Origin: Chloroflexi bacterium bin125
GTDB taxonomy: Bacteria > Chloroflexota > Dehalococcoidia > Bin125
Length of the DNA stretch: 64,000 bases
Direction: 5' to 3'
Assembly (NCBI GenBank): GCA_002239025.1
Contig: MPNM01000014.1
Span: 1-64,000 of the forward strand
Shown: positions 58,205-64,000 of the stretch, piece by piece
How the letters are laid out: every line of letters starts with the position of its first letter
How positions within the stretch are numbered: position 1 is the stretch's first letter
The notes under the pieces: generated by a model
Seen by the model: the letters and a program-made list of their open reading frames with translations, nothing else
Told to the model about the DNA's origin: nothing
Databases searched by the model: none
Program-made: the position numbers and the translations under genes

Positions 58205-59031
58205 TGCCGCGCATCCGTCCGATTCGCACGGAGGCGATCGTGTTGCGACAACGCCCGTTGGGCGATGCAGATCGGATCTGCGTGCTGTTCTCGCCGAACC
58301 GTGGACGGATTGAAGCCGTCGCCAAAGGCGTGCGCAAGCCGTTGAGCAAGCTTTCGGGGCATGTGGAGCCGCTGAGCAGAGGTCAATTTGGACTGGCCCA
58401 CGGCCGCTCGCTGGAAGTGGTCACCGACGCACAGACGTTGGACTCGTGGCCGGCGTTGCATGAAGACGTGGATCGGATGACCGAGGCGCTCGCGATGGCG
58501 GAACTGGTGGATCGGTCAACCGACTTCGACGTGGCCTCAGGCGCGCTCTATCAGTTGTTGCGACACTCCCTGGACGAACTGACGACATCCTCGTCGCCGC
58601 GATCGGTTCGATGGTGGTTCGTGTTGCGATTTCTCGATCAGCAGGGCTACCGACCTGAGCTCGATTCGTGCGTTCGCTGCCGGAACGAGGTCGGACCTGA
58701 GGGCAATGGGTTCTCGGCCGTGGACGGCGGCGTGGTCTGCCCAACGTGTCACGGCTCCGGTGTGGGACAGCGACTGTCCTCGGCAGTGTTTCGATTGTTA
58801 CGCTATATGAGACGTTCGTCGTGCGAGTCGACGGCGCAGGTGCGAGTTGATGCTGATGCATCGGCGGAGCTTGAGCGCCACCTGCGGTTGTCGCTGGAAC
58901 AGGCGTTGGACGGTCGACTGCGTTCGAGCGGATTTGCTGAGTCGCTCGCGAGGGCGGAAACGATTGGTCGCAGCGCGGCGTCAAGCGCCGCTGAGAGAGT
59001 GCAAGAGGAGCAGAAACATGCCGCTATATGA
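58204..59031 (+). CDS. recO: DNA repair protein RecO
   Basis: This 275-residue RecO has an N-terminal OB-fold (RTEAIVLRQRPLGDADRICVLFSPNRGRIEAVAKGVRKPLSKLSGHVEPL, the classical RecO start) and a zinc site with C-x2-C ... C-x2-C in CVRCRNEVGPEGNGFSAVDGGVVCPTC. The rest is helical. The C-terminus overlaps the start of the FmdB-like gene by 14 bases. It partners with RecR, encoded directly upstream. Confidence 0.95.
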   Translation: MPRIRPIRTEAIVLRQRPLGDADRICVLFSPNRGRIEAVAKGVRKPLSKLSGHVEPLSRGQFGLAHGRSLEVVTDAQTLDSWPALHEDVDRMTEALAMAELVDRSTDFDVASGALYQLLRHSLDELTTSSSPRSVRWWFVLRFLDQQGYRPELDSCVRCRNEVGPEGNGFSAVDGGVVCPTCHGSGVGQRLSSAVFRLLRYMRRSSCESTAQVRVDADASAELERHLRLSLEQALDGRLRSSGFAESLARAETIGRSAASSAAERVQEEQKHAAI

Positions 59032-59458
59032 GTATCTGTGTGAAGAGTGCGCAGGCATTTTCGAGGTAGTGCGACCAATCCGCGAAGCGCCGGAACCGCA
59101 ACCCTGCCCGGAGTGTGACGAAGAGTGCGAGCGGGTAATGCCGTCGTCATTCTCAGCCTTTGTGATGCGTCAGGGCTACCCACGTCGAATTCCCGACAAG
59201 GGCACGTACTGGCACCTTGGTCAGGAAGTGACCTACCTGCCCAAGAAGGCGCGCCCCTACGAGCACCCGCAGGTGACGAAGCAGCGCGAGCAGGAGCCGA
59301 TGGCTACGCAGGACTACACCGACCTGGTCGATCGGAAGATTAACGAGCGCAGACTGGCGCGCGAGGATCGGCGCAAGGAGCGGGAGCTGAAGCGGGACCG
59401 CATGGCGGCAAAGGCGCCCGAGCGCAAGCCGCTGCCACAGCCGGTCAAGCGCGACTAG
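59018..59458 (+). CDS. FmdB-like zinc-ribbon protein
   Basis: This 146-residue protein begins MPLYEYLCEECAGIFEVVRPI, the FmdB/CxxC_CXXC_SSSS start, with the second pair in PCPECDEECERVMPSSFSAF. That zinc ribbon occupies about 1-50. The remaining 90 residues are charged (KKARPYEHPQ, ERRLAREDRRKERELKRDR) and probably disordered or helical. ATG 59018 has AGAGGAG eight bases upstream, overlapping the end of recO by 14 bases. Family members are of unknown function. Confidence 0.88.
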   Translation: MPLYEYLCEECAGIFEVVRPIREAPEPQPCPECDEECERVMPSSFSAFVMRQGYPRRIPDKGTYWHLGQEVTYLPKKARPYEHPQVTKQREQEPMATQDYTDLVDRKINERRLAREDRRKERELKRDRMAAKAPERKPLPQPVKRD

Positions 59459-59558
59459 GCCACGGTCCCAAGCGGTCCTGGAAGCCATGCCCGGGGTGGC
59501 TTGACACACGGTCGGCCCTCGCCCCAACGTTCTTCCTCGGGAGACCCGCGCAACCTGG

Positions 59559-59577
59559 CTCCCCCTCGTAGGGGGAG
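59559..59577 (+). repeat. GC hairpin repeat, family 3, copy B
   Basis: CTCCCCCTCGTAGGGGGAG, stem of 8 bp with a short loop, followed by CTGTGACGGAGTGACTGAGGG. Confidence 0.65.
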
Positions 59578-59658
59578 CTGTGACGGAGTGACTGAGGGTT
59601 CCCTCGGACGTGGCGACCAGATAAGCAGCGGCTAACGGGACCCCCTCCGCCTTCGGCA

Positions 59659-59679
59659 CCTCCCCCTGCAAGGGGGAGG
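59659..59679 (-). repeat. GC hairpin repeat, family 3, copy C (inverted)
   Basis: CCTCCCCCTGCAAGGGGGAGG on the plus strand. With the flanking GACCCCCTCCGCCTTCGGCA it is the reverse form of copy B's layout, so the two form a facing pair. Confidence 0.6.
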
Positions 59680-59748
59680 AAAGAGGACTATGCAGTGGTC
59701 TCCTCGGGGAGAGGGGGTAGAAGCGAGGCCGGGGGCGACTGCCTTGGT

Positions 59749-60729
59749 TCAGAAGTCCCGCTGGGTGACGAACTCGGCGATGGCGGTGAGTTGTTCGCGC
59801 GGGCCGCTGGTTGGTGCGGCGTGCAGTGCTGCGAGACCCCGGTCTCGCCATTCCTCGACCGTTTCCATGCAACGTTCGACGATGGACTCCTGACGCGCTG
59901 CATCGAGTGCTGCGTCAAGGAACTCGGCGCGATCGGCGTCGTCCTTTGAGTCCAGGAATCTGTTGATCGGGTTATCGTCCGGATCGTCCTCCATCAGGAC
60001 GATGGCAGGCAGCGTAAGCGTGCCGGCCGAGAGGTCGCCGCCGACGGGCTTGCCCAGTTGCTCCTCGGTCCCGCAGAAGTCGAGGATGTCGTCGACGATC
60101 TGGAAGGCCATGCCAATCGAGCGTCCGTACTCGCGCAGCGAATCGATGGTCTGCGCGTCGCAGGCGGACATCATGGCGCCTCCCGCGCCGGCGGTCGCGA
60201 ACAGCGATGCCGTCTTGCCATGAATGCGGCGATAGTAGTCGCGCATGGTGCCCGAGTCGGCGTCGAACGCGGAGACATCCTGGGCCAATTCTCCTTTGGC
60301 CATAACCATCAGAGTGTCTGCGAAGAGACGAATGACGCCGATGTGTCCGGTCCGTGCAACCAGTTCGGCGGCGTGGGCGAACATGTAGTCGCCAAGCATG
60401 ACCGAGGCAGGGTTGCCAAAGGTGGCGTTAGCCGTGACGTGGCCGCGCCGGGTGTCGGAGTCGTCGATCACGTCATCGTGGACCAGGGTGGCAGTGTGCA
60501 GCAGCTCGATTGATGCGGCAAGGGGAATCTGGGTGTCAGCGTCGTAGTCGCCAAAGCCGCCGCAGAGCAGGGAAATCGCTGGTCGCAGCCGCTTCCCGCC
60601 TCGCGAAAGCACCTGGTTGAGCATCGCCTCGAGGGGCAGGAAGTCAGATTGGGCGACGATGGAGAGCGTGTCCTCGACGATGGCCAGATCGTCGGCAATG
60701 GGTTCATAGAGTCGGTCGAGGGTGCTCAT
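59749..60729 (-). CDS. Polyprenyl diphosphate synthase (heptaprenyl/octaprenyl type)
   Basis: This 326-residue trans-prenyltransferase has the first Asp-rich motif LVHDDVIDDSDTRRG, preceded by GGKRLRPAISLL, and the second, FQIVDDILDFCG. It joins isopentenyl units to make the side chain of quinones or the lipid carrier. Chain length cannot be predicted safely; residues before the first motif (SIELLHTA) suggest a medium-long product. The start ATG is 60727-60729. A quinone tail would serve the complex I encoded 8 kb away. Confidence 0.93.
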   Translation of the reverse strand: MSTLDRLYEPIADDLAIVEDTLSIVAQSDFLPLEAMLNQVLSRGGKRLRPAISLLCGGFGDYDADTQIPLAASIELLHTATLVHDDVIDDSDTRRGHVTANATFGNPASVMLGDYMFAHAAELVARTGHIGVIRLFADTLMVMAKGELAQDVSAFDADSGTMRDYYRRIHGKTASLFATAGAGGAMMSACDAQTIDSLREYGRSIGMAFQIVDDILDFCGTEEQLGKPVGGDLSAGTLTLPAIVLMEDDPDDNPINRFLDSKDDADRAEFLDAALDAARQESIVERCMETVEEWRDRGLAALHAAPTSGPREQLTAIAEFVTQRDF

Positions 60730-60783
60730 CGGGAACTAGCGTACTCTGGGTCTCGCCGTTGGACATCGAAGGAGTCAGTCCAA

Positions 60784-61782
60784 ATGCCGAAACAGGAATT
60801 GGGTCAGTTGGAGGAGGTGCCACTGCGCGATGTGTTCGACGACGAGCCGAACGACTTCACGCCGTGGCTGGCGGACAATCTGGACTTGCTGGGGGGCGCG
60901 ATCGGATTGGAACTGGAACGCGAAGGTACGGAGGTGCCAGTCGGAGATTTTTTCCTTGACATATTGGCTTCAGCAGGAGATTTTGGCCGGGTTGCGATCG
61001 AGAATCAACTTGGCCCGACCGACCATAGCCATCTCGGTCAACTCATGACATATGCGGCGGGAGTCAATGCCAAAGCACTGGTATGGGTGGCATCGACATT
61101 TCGCCCAGAATATTTGGATACAGTCGATTGCTTGAACCAATGGGCTGCCTCAAACGTCGTCGTGTTTGCCGTCGAAGTCAGGGCGCTCAAGATAGGAGAT
61201 TCGCAAATGGGGGCAGACTTTCGTGCCCTCACATCTCCCAAGGGTTGGGCTCGTAGGAGAAGGTCGACTAGCCAACAGACCACGATGACGGATAGCGAGA
61301 GAAGCCGGAGGACCGATTTCTTTGACCGACTTGCTAAAGGTGCGCTTGAGCAAGGGCTCACAGACTCGACTGGCTTGGCCTCAGTTGCCAAGTCCAAATC
61401 GTTCCCCTGCCGAGGAGTCAAAGAACGAGGTCTGAAGTATTGGGTTGATTTGCGCCCAACTGGGGTCGCTACCGTGCAGCTTGACGTCCGGACTGGGGAT
61501 CTCGAGCGGAACCTTGCCATCATCAAGGGCCTCTCCGAAGACAAAGTGGATATTGAGGGCGAGTTGCAATTCGAGCCGGACTTACTTCCGCCTGACCCTG
61601 AGGGACCGAACGGGCGGCTGTCGGGCAGAGTAATCACTTTTCGAGAGGCAACCGTCAGTGATTCACAAGATCGAGTCACAGAAACACTGGAGTGGTGCCT
61701 AGATGTGCTTGCCGGATACCAACGAGTGCTGGAACCGCGTCTCCGAACAATCATCGACGATCTAGATGCGAAAGAGGCGTAG
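60784..61782 (+). CDS. PD-(D/E)XK nuclease-like protein with DUF4268-like C-domain
   Basis: This 332-residue protein has an N-terminal nuclease-like core: LLGGAIGLELEREGTEVPVGDFFLDILASA, then RVAIENQLGPTDHSHLGQLMTYAAG. It has the D...E-x-Q arrangement of the PD-(D/E)XK fold, and the IENQ-x-G-x-(T/S)-D-H-x-H-L-G-Q string is characteristic of DUF4268-type proteins. The C-terminal half (about 190-332) is a helical/beta domain of unknown role. Its base composition is visibly lower in GC than the neighbours (many AAA, TTT and AAT codons), a sign of horizontal transfer. It lies in a convergent gap, overlapping the tatD 3' end by 21 bases. Defence function is possible but unproven. Confidence 0.7.
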   Translation: MPKQELGQLEEVPLRDVFDDEPNDFTPWLADNLDLLGGAIGLELEREGTEVPVGDFFLDILASAGDFGRVAIENQLGPTDHSHLGQLMTYAAGVNAKALVWVASTFRPEYLDTVDCLNQWAASNVVVFAVEVRALKIGDSQMGADFRALTSPKGWARRRRSTSQQTTMTDSERSRRTDFFDRLAKGALEQGLTDSTGLASVAKSKSFPCRGVKERGLKYWVDLRPTGVATVQLDVRTGDLERNLAIIKGLSEDKVDIEGELQFEPDLLPPDPEGPNGRLSGRVITFREATVSDSQDRVTETLEWCLDVLAGYQRVLEPRLRTIIDDLDAKEA

Positions 61783-62538
61783 CGCGTTTGCGGTGGAAAG
61801 ATCCGCAATAGTCGTGGTTGACTCCCATCGCACTTCGACGATTTGCTCAGCGGTGTATTGGACGTTGGCCGGCTCGTTGCGTTTGCCTCGGCGGGGTTGG
61901 GGGCTGAGGTAGGGGCAGTCGGTTTCGATGACGATGGCTTCGAGGGGCAGGGTTGCGGCGGCTTCTCTGAGGGCATCGTTCTTCGGATACGTCACCGGGC
62001 CGGCGAAGGAGATGAGGAAGCCGAGGGTGTGGTAGCGGTGGGCGAGGTCGGCGTCTCCGGAGAAACAGTGGATGACGCCGACTGGGAATTCACGCGTTCG
62101 GCGGTTCGCCCATTCGAGCAGGACCCCATAGGACTCTTCGTGCGCGTCTCTTGAGTGAATGACGACGGGCAAGTTGAGGTCGTCGGCCAAGGCGAGTTGG
62201 GCTTCGAAGGCTCGGTACTGATCGTCGTGCGGTGACAGGTTTCGGTAGAAGTCGAGGCCGATCTCTCCGATGGCGACGACCTTGCCGTGCTTGGCCATGG
62301 TCCGGAACTCGGACTCGATCTCGGTGGTCCAGTCCTTGGCGTCGTGAGGATGGACTCCGAGCGTTGCCCAGACGTTTTCGTACTGTTCGGCGACCTTGAG
62401 GGCGTTGCGGCTGTCTTCGAGGGAGCAACCGATTGTGACGATCCGGCCGACACCTGACTCAGCCGCTCGATTCATGACATCGGGCAAGTCGTCGCCGATC
62501 CACGGGTCGTGGAGGTGTGCGTGGGTGTCGAAGAGCAT
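61762..62538 (-). CDS. tatD: TatD family metal-dependent hydrolase (deoxyribonuclease-type)
   Basis: This 258-residue TIM-barrel enzyme has all TatD motifs: MLFDTHAHLHD (H-x-H), IGEIGLDFYR, PVVIHSRDA, GVIHCFSGD and IVIETDCPYLSPQP. Family members are 3'-5' exonucleases or DNA-processing hydrolases. The ATG at 62538 has GGAG six bases upstream and gives the expected start; longer frames run through the metG end and are rejected. It is probably co-transcribed with metG, which is 71 bases upstream. Confidence 0.93.
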   Translation of the reverse strand: MLFDTHAHLHDPWIGDDLPDVMNRAAESGVGRIVTIGCSLEDSRNALKVAEQYENVWATLGVHPHDAKDWTTEIESEFRTMAKHGKVVAIGEIGLDFYRNLSPHDDQYRAFEAQLALADDLNLPVVIHSRDAHEESYGVLLEWANRRTREFPVGVIHCFSGDADLAHRYHTLGFLISFAGPVTYPKNDALREAAATLPLEAIVIETDCPYLSPQPRRGKRNEPANVQYTAEQIVEVRWESTTTIADLSTANALRLFRI

Positions 62539-62608
62539 TGGCGACTCCATGCATTCAACGGCGACCCAACGGGTCCCCGCTCGGAGGCGGGGACGGGAAG
62601 GAGTAGTA

Positions 62609-64000
62609 CTACGTGCCCAGGCGCGCTTCTTCTTCCTCGACGATTGAGGCGTCGAGTTTCTTGAAGAGTGGCTTGGGCTTTTGCAGCTGGTCACCGGGAC
62701 GCAAGGCGTGCATTTGCCAGCCGAGGTCGTTAATGGTGCCAGGAGCGTTGAGCATTTCGTGGAGTCGCTGGCAACTGAAGGGGAGATAGGGAGCGAGTGC
62801 GGTGCGCAAGGCGGCGATCACGCTCAGTGCGGTGTACAGGCTTCGGGCGGCGGCCTGCTTGTCGGTCTTGACGGCCTGCCAGGGCGCAGTTTGGTCGAGG
62901 TACCGGTTGGTCTCCTGCGCCAGCGCGAAGGCCTGCTGAATGCCCTGTCGCAGGTGGACGCCTTCGATTGACTGGCCGACCTGTTCGAGCCCGGACTGGG
63001 CGCGGTCGAGCATGCGTGTGGCATCGCGGTCCAGCGGGCCCGGGTCTGGCACCTGACCGTCGAAATGGCGGTTGATCAGCGATAGCACGCGATTGACCAG
63101 GTTGCCCCAGGTGGCGACGAGCTCGTCGTTGTTGCGACGGTGGAACTCGCCCCAGGAAAAGTCAGAGTCGGCGGTCTCGGGCATCTGAGCCGCAAGCGCG
63201 TAGCGCAGCGGATCGGGGTCGTAGCGGGTGAGATAGTCGTTGACCCAGACCGCCCAGCGCTGGGAGGTGCTGGCCTTGGAGCCGCTCATTGTGATGTACT
63301 GATTGGCCGGGACGTCGTAAGGCAGGTTGTAACCGCCGGCACCGAGCAAAATGGCGGGCCAGATGATCGTGTGGAACGGAACGTTGTCTTTGCCGATGAA
63401 GTTGTAGATGCGCGCGTCATCCGACTGCCAGAAGTCGCGCCACGATTCCGGATCACCGTTGGTTTTGGCCCACTCGACGGTTGCCGAGAGGTAACCGATC
63501 ACCGCCTCGAACCAGACGTAGATGCGCTTGTCGTCCCAACCATCGAGCGGGACGGGGACGCCCCAGTCGATGTCGCGTGTGATGGCGCGGTCCTGGAGGC
63601 CTTCACGCAGCATTCCGCGCGAGAAGTTGATTACGTGAGTGCGCCAGAAGTCCTTGTCATCGTCGAGCCACTCCTGCAACTGGTCCTCGAATGCGGTGAG
63701 CCTGAGGAAGTAGTGTTCGGAGCTGCGCAGCTCGGGCGTCGCGCCGGTGTTGCGCGAACGAGGGTTGATCAGGTCGACGGCGTCGAGTTGCCGCCCGCAG
63801 GTGTCGCACTGGTCGCCGCGAGCTCGCGGTTCGTTGCAGTGCGGGCATTCACCCTCGATGTAGCGGTCGGGCAGGAAGCGCCGAGCCTCGGGGTCGTAGA
63901 ACAGGTCCTGCGTCTGCTTGAACAGATAGTCATGCTCGAGCAGGGCGTTGAACAGACCATGGGTGACTTCGCGATGGTTGTCGGTCATGGTCGTGGTGAA
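62609..64000 (-). CDS. metG: Methionyl-tRNA synthetase (5' part beyond window)
   Basis: The visible 463 residues match MetG from the connective-peptide region onward: the zinc-binding CPHCNEPRARGDQCDTCGRQLD, RFLPDRYIEG, the anticodon-side SWGEFHRRNNDELVATWGNLVNRVL, and the C-terminal helical domain. The KMSKS-equivalent signature reads K-A-S-T-S in MSGSKASTSQ. The frame is open to the right window edge (FTTT precedes the internal Met at 63988), so roughly the first 100 residues with the HIGH motif are missing here because of the window cut, not a deletion. It charges tRNA-Met. Confidence 0.94.
   Translation of the reverse strand, partial: FTTTMTDNHREVTHGLFNALLEHDYLFKQTQDLFYDPEARRFLPDRYIEGECPHCNEPRARGDQCDTCGRQLDAVDLINPRSRNTGATPELRSSEHYFLRLTAFEDQLQEWLDDDKDFWRTHVINFSRGMLREGLQDRAITRDIDWGVPVPLDGWDDKRIYVWFEAVIGYLSATVEWAKTNGDPESWRDFWQSDDARIYNFIGKDNVPFHTIIWPAILLGAGGYNLPYDVPANQYITMSGSKASTSQRWAVWVNDYLTRYDPDPLRYALAAQMPETADSDFSWGEFHRRNNDELVATWGNLVNRVLSLINRHFDGQVPDPGPLDRDATRMLDRAQSGLEQVGQSIEGVHLRQGIQQAFALAQETNRYLDQTAPWQAVKTDKQAAARSLYTALSVIAALRTALAPYLPFSCQRLHEMLNAPGTINDLGWQMHALRPGDQLQKPKPLFKKLDASIVEEEEARLGT

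Larger units (their letters stand above)
59459..59748. other. Intergenic region of family 3 repeats
   Basis: This 290-base convergent gap (FmdB-like gene and polyprenyl synthase) is largely repeats. It contains two facing GC hairpins at 59559-59577 and 59659-59679 and surrounding degenerate copies. No open frame with coding character was seen. The hairpins may end transcription from both sides. Confidence 0.6.

Noticed and set aside
62539-62694. Upstream extension of tatD into the metG end
   Set aside because: MLFDTHAHLHD is the normal start of the family and has GGAG six bases upstream; the extension shows no domain and overlaps metG.
1-64000. CRISPR arrays, rRNA genes, prophage or integron structures
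   Set aside because: No direct-repeat/spacer pattern, rRNA-like sequence, phage structural genes or integrase were seen in the window. The repeats present are short palindromes scattered singly or in facing pairs.

Overview
The window is about 64 kb of moderately GC-rich bacterial chromosome. No 16S gene or database search is available, so taxonomy is inference. The gene repertoire suggests a Chloroflexota lineage of the SAR202/Dehalococcoidia kind. It has LLM-type flavin/F420 oxidoreductases, family III CoA transferases, phytanoyl-CoA dioxygenase, acyl-CoA dehydrogenase-like and MaoC enzymes, amidohydrolases, a MoaD-like protein paired with a BNR-repeat protein, and a stripped-down nuo cluster. 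GTG starts and 1-4 base stop/start overlaps are frequent.

Layout. Positions 1-125 are the end of an IS5-like insertion sequence. From 0.4 to 25 kb lies a catabolic/accessory region: a periplasmic-binding-like lipoprotein or secreted protein, thiolase, Uma2 nuclease, amidohydrolase, 14-helix MFS exporter, a DUF559 nuclease framed by inverted palindromes, a class III aminotransferase, then an operon-like run of acyl-CoA dehydrogenase homologue, tandem CoA transferase, AhpD-like protein and PhyH dioxygenase. An EamA exporter, the BNR/MoaD pair, VOC and RidA proteins follow. At 18.2-21.1 kb a four-gene run encodes an LLM oxidoreductase, a SelW-like Rdx protein, a UGSC-motif selenoprotein read through an in-frame TGA (Sec97), and an uncharacterised partner. 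Next come a nucleoside hydrolase/DUF6282 pair and another LLM enzyme.

From 26 to 42 kb the window is mostly housekeeping: serS, tRNA-Ser(UGA), a zinc alcohol dehydrogenase, tRNA-Leu(UAA), comEC-comEA, argF, cdaA-cdaR (c-di-AMP), der-plsY-gpsA, a HEAT-repeat protein and a NUDIX hydrolase. Positions 42.9-44.7 kb hold two MaoC-type dehydratases and a PHP hydrolase. A repeat-rich gap precedes the complex I run nuoA-C-D-H-J-K-(small ORF)-L-M-N, which lacks nuoB, nuoI and nuoEFG. It is followed by ybeY, dnaX-ybaB-recR-recO, an FmdB zinc ribbon, a polyprenyl diphosphate synthase, an AT-richer nuclease-like gene, tatD, and metG, which runs off the right edge.

Three kinds of short palindromic repeat are scattered through the gaps, often as facing inverted pairs. 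The most notable finding is the UGSC selenoprotein: conventional gene calling would split it into a 96-residue fragment and a 73-residue orphan. A hairpin fitting the bacterial SECIS rules lies immediately downstream of the TGA. No selA, selB, selC or selD gene is visible in the window.
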